A stretch of DNA of 64,000 bases from Cercis canadensis (Eukaryota; Streptophyta; Magnoliopsida; Fabales; Fabaceae). Under the pieces are notes generated by a model. That model searched no databases and had not been told where the DNA came from. It saw only the letters and a list, made by a program, of their open reading frames with translations. A program made the position numbers and the translations under genes. The stretch is taken from contig QAOA01005271.1 in the NCBI GenBank assembly GCA_003255065.1, forward strand, positions 1,973,979 through 2,037,978, read 5' to 3'. This document shows, in pieces, positions 53,301-64,000 of the stretch (positions are counted from its first letter, which is position 1; the number at the start of each line of letters is the position of its first letter).

Positions 53301-55571
53301 CCAATTTGAACTAGTTTGCATCTCATTCTAGATTTATTAGAATGGCAAGCTTTCGAATTCAATCCAAATCTAACTCCCTAAGAGTACAAACTACTGGCCT
53401 TACAGCATATAATATGGTAGATTAGGCTTAAGCAACTTCCTCAGGGAGAGGAAGAGCTACAAGATTCTTAGAGTGAGCCATAAAATTCGGGGACACTCTG
53501 GACAATGTATGCCGTCTTATATTTAATGAAATGAAGGAATAACAAATCTCTTCAAATTTTTAAGGTAAAAATAAGACACTTTAAAGCAGCTTATCTATTA
53601 TATGTTGGGTTCTAAAATTGCTTATCTATGCTTATGTGTTTGTGGGTGTGTGTAGTACTGATATTCTGATCTGCGACTCCCTGCCTAGATTAAAAGCCTA
53701 ATTTCCATATTGAAATACTAGCATTGAGGCTCTTTTTTGTTGGAGTTAGGCATGCATTCATGATATTTTGTTCTTTATATAAGTTCTGTGAAAGAAAACT
53801 GGAACAAGGGATGTCAAATGTTTTAATTTTTGGTTGAATTCATGGTTTGTTCAAACTCACTCAAGGTGAACTCTAGATACCCTATCATATAGGACCATAG
53901 TGTGTTTGCATAATATGATTCATAAACAAGTATCATTCAACATCAGGAGTATGAAGAAACTGATCAATCACCTCGGAAAGAAGAACCAGAAGAACCCGAA
54001 GAAAGTGAAGAACAAGCTGAAGAAGTTGTTGAGGATAAACCAGTAGACGCAGAGGAAGAAGCACAGCCCAAGAAAGAGGAGGCCGAGCCTCCTCCACTAA
54101 TATCAACTGATGGAACTGACGATTTGCTGGTATATTTTGGTTATCTGATGTGCACATGTTTGTGATGTTAATTTGACAGAAATATAACATCTTTGTCTAT
54201 CTTTGTAGGGTCTGAATGAAGTAAATCCAAAAGCATTAGAGTTGGAAGAAAGCAATGCTTTGGCTCTTGCAATTGTTCCACCTGGTGGTATGGTATAGAG
54301 TAGTTGATATTTGATTTTAAGAAATATACACTGTAAGGTGCATGTCCTTCTGGACGTTGCAATGTGCTTCACTAATGCATGGTAGAGTTGAGGTTTTCTG
54401 AGGCTTAGAGGTTTACATTCTGAACACCACAGCTTTGCAGCACGAAGCTCATAGGAGAAAATGTAGATATATATAACGGAAAGACATTTTAATATGCTGG
54501 CAATCACTTTAATATCATGAGAATACCTGTAGCATTGCTCATCCTTGTTCACATACACCATTATTAGGACTTGATCCCAAGTTACTTGTATAGTTTCAAA
54601 AAAAATTTTATAGTCTCACTCAAGCCTGCCATTTAATTAACTACACTCGCTGTTTGATGCTCGATACAATCTTGATATTATGCAATTTTATGTAGGAAAC
54701 AATCCAGTCAATCATAGTTTGAATGAAATTGGTGGGACTTCCGGTTGGGAACTTGCGCTGGTTACGACAACCAGTAACCATACCAGTCAACCAGCACAGC
54801 AAAAAATGGTTTGTTTCTCCACATCAGAAACTATCATCCTTTGGTTTTCAGCTCATCTCTTTAAAAGACATTATTTTTGTACACACTACAACCAGCATGG
54901 CCGATGCTGACTTGATTTTTTGTTTTTACCCCTTGCAATGAGGTTATATGCACAATTTTACACTGGCCAGCATTAGAGGCCTTGTTGGTTTTTATGTGCA
55001 CATACCATATGACCACCAATGCAAAGAATAGCTTAGATTACAGTGTTGAATCCAGCTCATGTTGGGCTGCATTCTTTTCATATTTAGCTCAATGAGATTA
55101 TGGCTCAACCCCCTTTTTGTTTCTTTCTTTTATGGGTTCATCCAGGCTGGTGGGTTTGACAATCTATTACTAGACAGTTTGTATGAAGATGACAATGCCA
55201 GGAGACACCTTCAGCTCCAAAATGCAGGTTATGGACCTGGAGGAATGGGAATGGAAATGGGTATGCAGAATCCATTTGACCATAATCAGTACAATCAACA
55301 GCATGATCCATTTACAATGTCAAACACCATAGCACCTCCACCCAACGTGCAAATGGCGTTAATGGCTCAGCAACAGCAACAGCCGCAGCAAATGATGTAT
55401 CAGCAACAGCAACAACACAATATGATGATAGTCCCTCACCATTATCAACAAGCTCAATACCCTCAGCAGATGCAACTCATGACTTCTGCTAATCCATTTG
55501 GAGATCCATTACCCGTAGCCAGCTATCCTCACAATTCAATGCCCCAAAATGGGAATTATAACCTAATGTAG
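50344..55571 (+). CDS. PICALM: ANTH-domain clathrin assembly protein, PICALM/AP180 type
   Basis: Endocytic adaptor that binds phosphoinositides through its ANTH domain and recruits clathrin at plasma membrane and trans-Golgi. Exons: 50344-50433, 50599-50668, 51024-51121, 51337-51475, 51582-51709, 51807-51899, 52040-52090, 52612-52677, 52774-52839, 52968-53048, 53132-53209, 53947-54129, 54209-54287, 54696-54808, 55146-55571, giving 586 aa. The ANTH domain covers about the first 290 residues: [37 protein letters not shown] and [21 protein letters not shown] Glu/Pro-rich linker ends in DDLL, a clathrin-box-like motif. The tail has two NPF motifs (MQNPFDH, SANPFGD), one DPF and glutamine runs, as expected for binding EH-domain proteins and adaptors. 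The donor at 54287 (GTATGG) is preferred over 54284 (GTGGTA); both keep frame and differ by one residue. Similar to At5g57200/At4g25940. Confidence 0.95.
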
Positions 55572-58500
55572 AATTCAGCTTCTTTCTCACTTAACCCTCC
55601 TCTCTCCAAACCCCCAAAAGGAATGTATTCTTTATTGTTTCTAGTAGAGTAGGTTTTTTTTTTCTTAATTGAAGTTTGATAATTCATTGCTTGCCATTGA
55701 ATTAAAGATTTTTTTTTGGGTATTTTTAACCATCATTAATTGGTTTTACACAAATTATTTGGTTACCTAGCTAGAACAAAGCTGCAAGGTTGCCTATTAA
55801 GCTATGCTGAGATTTTCTAGGAGGAAAAAAGGAAGAAGTTTATGGCGTATTTATACATGTTAGCCAATATATACTATATGTATTTATTTATGAGATAATG
55901 ACTGAAAAAGTTGCCTTCGAAAATTTTAAGACTCTGAAGGAAACAATTGGTTAATCGGTTAAATTTTTTATAGTTGTTTAATTTAAGAAGTGGTCGACGT
56001 TCCTTACCGGTACTAAAAATTGACAAAAACCTTGATTTTCGGTAATTCTCCCTTTATTTTCTGTAATGTTTTTTGCCCAATGAACCTGCTAACTTTCACC
56101 TGGTGCTAATTATGGATATGTCCCTAATTAGCTGAACTGACAAAAATGAGCAGGATACATTGTTAAATGGCTTAAACTAGATTAACCATGTTTTTCGCCA
56201 AGAACCAGAAAACATTTTCAGTTTGATACTCGTGTCCTAATTGATAGAAACACAGAATAATATACCAAAAACAAACTGAATTTTTTTTTTCTTGAACAAA
56301 ACTATTATCCCACTCGTTTTCCTTTATCCATCTAGTAAGCACGAAGCATAATTCAAATTTCACTCTAAGTAATCTCATATCCTAACGAATGTATGCAATA
56401 TTTCCTAGACGTTGAATTTCGAGAATTAGAAAGATCCTTTCAAATCAAGTTTGAATTTATTCGTTTGGAATCTGAACTCTTTATCTTTATTTTTTTGGCC
56501 ATACTTTTCCCACAGGTTTGATCCTGTAGAATCTGACCCATTTTCTCACTGTTCAGCTTACACTAATCCTTAAGGAATAAGGATAATACAAGAGGCTGGC
56601 CGAAGAGAAAATGGCAATCAAAATTTATCCTTTTTTGGCCCAAATGGTAGCCGTAAATTCATAATTAAGATTCGACAAATATAACTATCCAACAAGGTAT
56701 CTCAAGGGAAGGCTAAAGCTTTAGAAGACGCACAGTGGCTTATAATTCCCGTTTCTGCTTTCTCCGTTTCAGAGGCTATTACCCACCTCTGTAGAGAAAA
56801 ACAAAAACGTAAACCCAGAAGTGCAAAATGCCATTTTTCATTCAATTACTTCATATAGATCCTCCTCATATTGCCATTTAACTACATGGAGTCTCTGTTG
56901 TCCGAGAAGACACTAAAATGATTGAACATTTAATACTCCATTACAAAAGTTGAAATTTCATGTTTAAATCTATGCAAGATTTTGAGAAACAAAGATAAGA
57001 CTTCCCCAGTGTGGAGCATCCATTGAAAAAAAAAAAAAAAAAGACACTACTTGATAACACGGAAGATTGTTTTCAAGCTTGAGATATTGGAAATTTTCAT
57101 CCATGGACTTGTACAATGTCTCAAAAACAAAATAATAGATACCAGAAATGCTTCACTTAAGAGATATTAATGCTATTAATGGATGCTCACGCAATGTTAA
57201 AATTTACACTAGAGTAACTTCACCAACGAAACTCAACTTCCCTCCCATTTATTAAGTCTACTACAGTTATACATACACGTGCATATAGAATAGAAGTAAA
57301 CACTGAACACGTGCTATGTATAAGGTTCAACATATCAAGCTTACAAATATTCAGCACATAACTGGTTATCCTAAGCTACCTGGTCACCTGTTGAGTATAA
57401 ACATAACATTGAGGCCCAGTAGACTGAGAAGGGTTAATCCCAAACAATCAGTACTGCAATCTGTGGGAAATCCCATTTGTTTGCATTGTCCTTCTATGCA
57501 AGCTTCTCAATCCTCAATATGCTTTGGTTGCGATCCTGAATATTCTACATAAATAAAAATTGGTAAAAGAAAATTAGAATGACTTATACACTGAATTATT
57601 GAACTGACAGCAAGCAATGGAACTTGATTCACAGCATAAGGAAGAAACAAAAATTGATCTCAGTAGTACATGGGTATGCAAATTTGTGTAATCCACAGAT
57701 AATGCTCAAAAAGATATCGTGCAGGATTCTCCAAGAAGAAATCATAATAGTATGATTCCCAACAATATATTTTCCTTATCTTTGATTCTGAGATATCTTA
57801 GCAGTTCAAATAAAATGAGAATGCCACCCCACCCGAAAATAAATAAACTTGAAACTACAGAAAAGCCCTTCTTCAAAAGAACTATTACCTTTGAAACAAG
57901 ACAGGGGCAAGTGACATCTAACACTAAGACAAATATGTACTCACAAATTACAGCTATTTACACTTTCGTTCAGTTTCTTTTTAGTACTGCTTTTACACTC
58001 TAAACTTCCCATGACGTATCCACTCGTGTAAAATACACACTCCCACACTACGTTAAAACTTAGTAATGTAACACAGTAGCTGGGAAAAAAGCCAACCTAC
58101 TGATGCCCCAATGCCTTTATAAAAAACTCACTACCTTTACCACTATTATTTGGAACAGTAAAGTAATACTCGCAACATACATACATGTATTGAGGTTGAT
58201 GATACATGTGTTATGTCCGCTAATACAAAAGCTAATATCCAGGCACCAGTAACATTCTTACCCCTGTAACAGAGACAGATCCAGAAGTTAACTGTAGATA
58301 ACTCTGTCTAGGATTCTTTTATAATATATATGATGACGTACAAATACTATATTAGATGGTACTTCAAACCATTCCAAAGATGCATATGCACAAGCCAGCC
58401 TAACATCATCACCTTTTTTGACTAGCAAAATTGTTACATTGAAAGCAAAGAATAGTGCATAGCTAATTGGTGACTGCACTACAAGTATAGGAGAATAAGC

Positions 58501-59055
58501 TAAACAAGAGGTAAGAAAGAAGTTAAACATCTGCATCTTCATTCTTCAAAACGAAGAGTGTTTTTAAAAAACACGCCTCAAGACTTGCATCCAATCCATT
58601 CTCTCCTCTGTTTGTTTAAAGAAGTTTAATTTGAAATTATGCACAAACGTTAGAAAGTTAAGTAGGGTATAAATTACAGTATACATAAAGAAGTTCAAGA
58701 AAGGGGCAGGGGGAGGAGGCAGTGCTTGTAAATGGTAAAAAGTGAGAGTAAGAGTAGAATATAGTGTAGGTAAGGATATTTAAAGAAAAGGAAATTCTAT
58801 AAAAAAGAGCAGGGAATTTTTATTTTTATTTTTTTGATAGAAAAAAGAGTAGGAAATTTTTAAGTTTTAATACTCCCCTTTTCCCCCTTTATGATGTGAC
58901 ACCCACTACCATTTCTTATGTTGCCTACCAAGTGACTAAAATGAAATTTCCCAATTTAGTAAGTCCAATATCAAAAAGTAAAGGAAAAAGCAACCGAGAA
59001 ACTTCCAAGCCAAAGAAATTGCTCACCATAGCAACTAGTTCATCCAAATTATGGG
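55572..59055. other. Convergent 3' flanks of the ANTH gene and the mitochondrial gene
   Basis: 3.5 kb without a convincing exon. The first 150 bp are ANTH 3'UTR. Open frames at 57316-57552 and 57742-57924 lack recognisable similarity and splice context. Confidence 0.55.
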
Positions 59056-60827
59056 TCATCCTTCCTCATCTTCTGAATGAGTTATATGGTTTGAAACTTT
59101 CAGAACCTTCACTTCTACTTTCACCTCCATCTCTTCTGGATCATTTACCTCTACATCAGCATCCACAAGATCTGAAGTCATGAAGACACAAGTATATGTG
59201 ACTGTCTAAGCTCATAACTTTACCAAAGACACCACTTTTCAACAGAAATGCACATAACACATAATCGACACTAAATTTTGTATCTGCCCAGAAAAAGTGG
59301 AATAAAATTAAATAGCATCTACAAATCCAAATGCTCAACTCCCATTACTTCACACGCTCCAAAGTGATAATTGATTTCAGTATTGATATCAACAACAAGC
59401 AAGAGACCAGTTAAGTGCATATAATATAATCCTGTGTTGATGTTCATTAAGTGGTCAGGAAATTGCCTTTACAGTGCATAGACAGATACAGTGTCATCAT
59501 GAGAGCATCATTCAGGATGGCTCCCACCATACTGCATTTTACATGACAAGTTTAAATTTACTAGTTTCAACATCCAAATGATAAAACTGTAAACTACCAG
59601 CCAATTAAAAATAAAAATCTAAACGAATTCCAAAAACAAATATTTATGCATGTATGGACCAAAGACAAAACAAATTTGTGCATGCCAATGATTCCAAAAC
59701 TGTGTACAGGAAGAATTTCTCTAAGATCATACTTTCACAAAAAAAATATAAGGTGTTAGTCCATGAAATCCTCCAATTCAATTCAATCATTCTATGTATC
59801 ATAATTTTTGTGATACAAATATGGAAAGCCCCCTTGATAGCTAATTTTTATGAACAAAGTAAAGAAGAAATGCAATGCAAGGAAGAATGAAACAGCACTT
59901 CAAACCAACGACAGCGTACCTATGTCTTTAAAAAAAGACATCTTCTTACAACTCCTTTCCCTGGTTCTAGGAAAAGACTCTATTTTGCCCAGTGCTAAAT
60001 CATGACATGCCGTCCGGTTATCTAATAGTTTTAAAAGGTCGTACTCGGATTTCTGGAATCTCAACAAGGGTTCCAGCATTCTAAAGGGAAAACGGGAATG
60101 TGAACAAGGCTTGCATCACTTCTATATAAGCCTTACGGATGTGATATAGGTTCCCATTTTCTTCATTCTGTTCCTTCACTTTGCTGAACAAACCAAAGAA
60201 AAAAGAGGCCCAAATTTGTGCTCATCCATTAATTCCAAAGAAAAGTTAATGAAGCACAGAAAAAATAAATTACAGCTGCTCAAAATTAACAATTAAAAAA
60301 AAAAAAAAGCACAACATATAACATGACATGAAAATATCAGTTTGTCCATGAAACCCCACACCAACCTCAATAGGCATACCTTTGAGGAAAAACTTAGAAC
60401 ACGGCCAACCTCGGAAGGTGGAGACGGAGAGGGACTCCTCATCACTGAGCTCATTCGTCAATTTCTCAACCAAGTCGATGACTTTTGACGGGGTAGGTAG
60501 AGGTGGGACCCAGAATGAGGAGCCGGGAACGAAGGGAAGCCAATCGGGTGTGGCTTTCTGGACGAGAATCCGTTGGAGAAGGTGGTCGAACCTCTTGAGA
60601 GCTAGCTCGTATTCGCCGTCTGCCAAAGCGGCCGAAGGTGAGGAAGATGAGGAGGTGAGATCGATCTCGAGGAATTGGGGTTTGCTAGGTTGAGAGGATC
60701 GGTGGCGATGAGCGATGGTAACGCAGGAGGGAACCGTAACCGTGGATTTGAGCAGGGAGTGTAAGGAAGAGGAGGAGGTGGTGGTGGTAGAGTGGCGGAG
60801 GAGGGTCTGAGAGAGGAACCGAGCCAT
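59056..60827 (-). CDS. Plant-specific, probably mitochondrial protein of unknown function
   Basis: I do not recognise a characterised function. Exon 1 (60380-60827) starts MARFLSQTLLRHSTTTTSSS, rich in Arg, Ser and Thr and free of acidic residues until about residue 55, as in a mitochondrial presequence. The core has FLEIDL, then LALKRFDHLLQRILVQKATP followed by DWLPFVPGSSFWVPPLP, then LSDEESLSVSTFRGWPCSKF. A donor AAAG/GTATGCC ends the exon in phase 1. A matching terminal exon lies at 59056-59171: after GACTTCAG it reads in frame through acidic sequence (VNDPEEMEVKVEVKVLK) and ends HSEDEEG-stop. Joined, this gives 187 aa. The 1.2-kb intron could hide a small exon. The WLPFVPG motif is, from memory, shared by uncharacterised proteins of many plants. 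Confidence 0.72.
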
Positions 60828-60924
60828 GAGATAGAGACGGAACCACAGTTAAGGTCCTCTCCCTAGGGGAAACGGAGCGGGTGTACGGCTATTTGAGGGG
60901 GGCGGGAGAGAGACAAGATGATGG

Positions 60925-60950
60925 CACGTGGCGCGGCGGAGGTGACGTCG
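60925..60950. promoter_or_regulatory. G-box plus TGACG bZIP site
   Basis: GGCACGTGGC contains the G-box/ABRE core, and TGACGTCG starts 13 bp after it. Both bind bZIP factors. They lie about 100 bp upstream of the start codon of the minus-strand gene and about 1.4 kb from the EBS7-like start. Confidence 0.4.
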
Positions 60951-62155
60951 GTTTTATGTGTGGTTCGACCAAGTCCGGTTCAAATTAACTCCTCCTATTT
61001 TTCCTAGTTCTAGTTCTTTGGATAAATTCCATTCCAGAAAAAAAGTGAAGGGAAATAAAGCATATATACATATATACGTTTTTTTCAGCACTATTTAAAA
61101 GCTAATTATTTGGTATAATATCATAATCATAATAAATTTTATAATATTATATGAGTATGTTATATTATATTAATATGATAAAATATATAAATTTTATATT
61201 TTATAGAATATAAAATATAATTTATTTTATTTTTTAAATAATTTTAAAAATAATTAATTTGTACAAATATATTAAATAAAATAAATTGTGTAAATAATTT
61301 TAGTTATTATTTTTATTTGTGATATAAGTATTAAATAATTAGCCAATAATTTTAAGAAATATGAAAAAATAATTTTCAAGTTCTAAAACTTAAAAACATT
61401 TTTTAAATGGTGCTAAAAGTATATTAATAAAATAACTAAAATATCTTTTAATTTTATGTGGTTATTCTTTTTATTTTGAACATAATAATTATTCTACATT
61501 AAAAAATAACTACAAATATAAATACAACAGTCATGTAACACATCCTTTTCATACTAGTCTCTTTTTTTAATTGAATACTTTTTTTTTTCTCTTTATCTAA
61601 TACTTATATTGAATTTTTTTTTTTTTTGGTAACAATACATATTAAATTTAGAAAATTTAAGTACGAAAAGATAAAATTAAATAAATTAATTTTTTTGAGA
61701 ATTTAATTAAATAAATTAATGAGCTGACTAAATTAAGTGCTTGTGAGAGTTTCATGAACAACTTCTAGATGGCGGTTGTTTTTCCTCTTTTTCCTTCTTT
61801 TCGTTTGTTACTAACAAATAATTAAAAATGATTTGATTAAAGTAAAAGTACAATATCAAACCAAAGTATTATTTTTTTATTAATTAGTTGGAATTTTTTA
61901 AGAAAAAGAGAATAAAACTAAATGATCTATTATTTTTTCTTCTAATACTATATTTTCGAGGAATAGTAGTTTTATTTTATTTTAAGATGGAAATAGTTCA
62001 ATATAGACGTAGTAAAGAAAAACTACTTAAGAAAAAAGAGATTGATTAAATGGAGAAGCTTGTATTAAGTTATTAACAGAGACATATATAAGGTTTAATT
62101 TATCATCGAAACTAATCAATCAAAAACATAGACGGCAAAACAAGGCTAAATCTTA

Positions 62156-62174
62156 CGTGTCGAATACTAATTGG
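62156..62174 (-). promoter_or_regulatory. ER stress response element (ERSE)
   Basis: The plus strand reads CGTG, ten bases, ATTGG, which is the exact reverse complement of the plant ERSE, CCAAT-N10-CACG. It lies about 200 bp upstream of the EBS7-like start codon. The element binds NF-Y together with bZIP28/bZIP60 when unfolded proteins accumulate. A separate CCACG follows at about 62190. Confidence 0.55.
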
Positions 62175-62374
62175 ACCCAGCAGCAAATCCACGCAATAAT
62201 TTATATTGTAAATCAGAAAATTCACGGATTTTCGTCTTCTTATATCGTGTCTTCACTTTCCTGAATCATCACCGATTTATATTCTTCAGATTAAGTTTCA
62301 CAGTTTGTATTTCAATTCGGAAGACTTGAAGAAGAATCCGATCCATTGTGGTACAGAGCTCTCGGACTTCTCTA

Positions 62375-64000
62375 ATGGCGGAAACCCCCCCCGAAACGGT
62401 GTCGTCGACTTCTCAAACAACTTCTCAGAAATCGGCCCAAGAGTCTCTCAAACAATCCCATGTATTTCTTCTAACTTCAATTCCAGCTCCCTTTCCTAGT
62501 TTCAGTGCCTAGTGCGTCATTTATGCATTTGATTGCTTGAATACAAAAAGTAGAAAATGTAAAAAAAAAAAAAAAATTGGTAGAATTGGATATCATAGAG
62601 GTTTTTTTTTCCTTTGAAGTTTTTTGCGCCGAAGCTCGAAGTTGTTCGATTTTTTTTTTTAAATCTGATTTCCCAGCAGTATTCATGGTTATTTAGCTTT
62701 AAATGCATGTATGTGTAATTAGATCATGATTTGGGGGAGTTTTGTTATCTCAGGTTCCAGCATTTTCCAGCTTTCCACCTTTTCCAGATGGGTATTATCA
62801 AATGTTTCCGGTTATGTACCCTGCACTAGTTCCAGGGGTAACTCCTTCACAAACACAAAATCAGGAACAGACCAACCGTGGAGCTGGCATATATGCTGTT
62901 CCTATTTACCCTTTTATGGGGCATGTTACTGGACTTCCGCCCAACACTCTGATTCCTCTTACCTACAGCACACCCACGTAAGTCATTATCAGGAGCTTAT
63001 ATTAAGTGGCTAATTATTTGATTTTTATGATATCCGCACAAATCAAGGGAAATACATATATGTTGGTGCTTATTCTGATGTTCAAGGATATGTGGAAAGA
63101 GGGATATGTCAGAAATAAACAAGTACCGTTACATCTTGAACTATGATATCTCTAGTTGCAATTAAGTCATCAGTGAGAGCGAGTGCTGCTTAGGAAGAGC
63201 ATTTGAAGATGCCAAAATCAACTGTAAACAAAAAATGCCCAAATGGCATTAATCATTAAAGCAATGAGAAAGGTGCAACTGCCAGCAATATAAGGCAGGA
63301 GTTTGCCATGTAGTTTTGGTTGAGGTTCCACCGACTTAGGGTTGGTGCTGGTAAGATATTGATGATTTTGTTGAGGTATCGGAGGAATTTGTTCGCTATT
63401 ATAGTGGCAACTATGCATGCTTTCACCCTGGATAATGATTTTAGCTTGATTCACTCTTTACTGCTTTTCCCTGATAAGTTTCCCATGTAAAATCAGCGCT
63501 TGAAGCATGTTATTAGCTGAAATTCTTGTGACTAAAACCTAATTAAAGGTCATACAGGAGGGTTGCATCAGCATATATATCATGCTAAATCTATATATTA
63601 TAAGGCATTCAAGTTAAATTGCAGAAACGAGATATATGGCTTTTCCCTTGATGAACACCAACACTTTTGACATCATGGATATCTAATTGACTGAAAATCA
63701 AGGAACAAACTTAACTGCAATGTGTTTTTCTTGTATTTTAATTGTCATAATTGTCTATAAACAATATGATTTGGCTTTTCTAACAATTAACAATTTTGCA
63801 ATAAATATGATGTCAGGTCTAATTTTGTCAGTCATAGAAAGTTTCTTAGCCTGATCATTTTGGTACTGATCATTCCACTAGTCCAATGTACTTATAGCAT
63901 TTTCTTTTTACTCAGTTTCACTTAGTACTCTGCTAATTCTGCTGTAAACCTGAATTTAGAAAGGAAATGAACAGAAAATGAAATTCAGATAATGATAATG
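62375..64000 (+). CDS. EBS7: EBS7-like ER membrane protein, 5' part only
   Basis: Arabidopsis EBS7 is a plant-specific ER membrane protein needed by the Hrd1 ubiquitin ligase in ER-associated degradation. Two exons are visible: 62375-62461 (29 codons, starting MAETPPETVSSTSQTTSQKS) and 62754-62977. The second reads VPAFSSFPPFPDGYYQMFPV, then RGAGIYAVPIYPFMGHVTGL and NTLIPLTYS, ending in phase 2 at a GTAAGT donor. The rest of the window is intron, so the membrane segments lie beyond 64000. The identification rests on remembered family sequence (FPxFPxGYYxMFPVMYPALVPG and RGAGIYAVP) and on gene order (At4g29960 near PRHA and At4g30010). The upstream ERSE fits a UPR-regulated gene. A generic HERPUD-like description would also fit. 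Confidence 0.62.

Larger units (their letters stand above)
60828..62374. other. Divergent promoter region, mitochondrial gene and EBS7-like gene
   Basis: 1.5 kb between two divergent genes. Near the left gene there is a GC-richer stretch with CACGTG (60925-60930) and TGACGTCG (60943-60950). The middle is AT-rich without genes. On the right an ERSE-like element precedes the EBS7-like start codon. Confidence 0.6.

Noticed and set aside
57316..58003. Open frames between the two convergent genes as a small gene
   Set aside because: Composition like the surrounding AT-rich sequence, frames on both strands and no conserved motif.

Overview
The window is nuclear euchromatin from a eudicot plant. 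The evidence is AT-rich sequence, GT-AG introns of 70 nt to over 2 kb, microsatellites, MITE- and SINE-like elements, and proteins that match Arabidopsis genes exon by exon. No organism is assigned. There is no bacterial, viral or organellar sequence, and I found no unprecedented biological system. The coding part is ten conserved plant genes. Most are rebuilt here from exons by reading splice sites and codon phase; every multi-exon model given as complete stays in frame across all junctions.

Layout. <1-9943 (-): DNA ligase IV (LIG4), 22 exons, 3' end outside the window. 11102-12565 (-): MIF/D-DT-like tautomerase (MDL family). 13685-19216 (-): three-KH RNA-binding protein of the PEPPER type. 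19217-26893: about 7.7 kb of intergenic sequence with a SINE and two promoter-like modules lacking an evident gene. 26894-29768 (+): CCT-motif transcription factor CIA2/CIL. 30712-31272: a 281-bp tandem duplication with an N at the junction. 31594-34422 (+): tRNA adenosine deaminase TAD2. 35192-40987 (-): PHD-finger homeodomain protein of the PRHA type, with a 5'UTR exon near 42.9 kb. 41.6-47.4 kb: SINEs and a MITE. 48026-48298 (-): small mitochondrial ATP-synthase-associated protein. 50344-55571 (+): ANTH-domain clathrin adaptor (PICALM/AP180 type). 59056-60827 (-): plant-specific, probably mitochondrial protein of unknown function, including a terminal exon found by reading the sequence. 62375->64000 (+): start of a gene resembling EBS7, an ERAD component.

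The genes do not form one pathway. They cover DNA repair (LIG4), RNA biology (PEPPER-like, TAD2), chloroplast gene regulation (CIA2), endocytosis (PICALM), mitochondria, and ER quality control (EBS7). What links them is shared ancestry. From memory of Arabidopsis loci, LIG4, MDL and CIA2 are consecutive on chromosome 5 (At5g57160-57180), with an ANTH gene nearby at At5g57200. CIL and PEPPER are adjacent on chromosome 4 (At4g25990-26000). The window has the union of these sets in one order, as expected if it kept the ancestral arrangement and Arabidopsis lost genes reciprocally after duplication. PRHA, EBS7 and the ATP-synthase-associated gene likewise recall At4g29940-30010.

The most checkable new observations are: a GC-AG intron that the LIG4 reading frame requires; an exact ERSE-spaced element upstream of the EBS7-like gene; an upstream ORF in the CIA2 leader that would overlap the main start codon after splicing; three retroposons bounded by target-site duplications; and an N-bearing duplication that looks like an assembly artefact.
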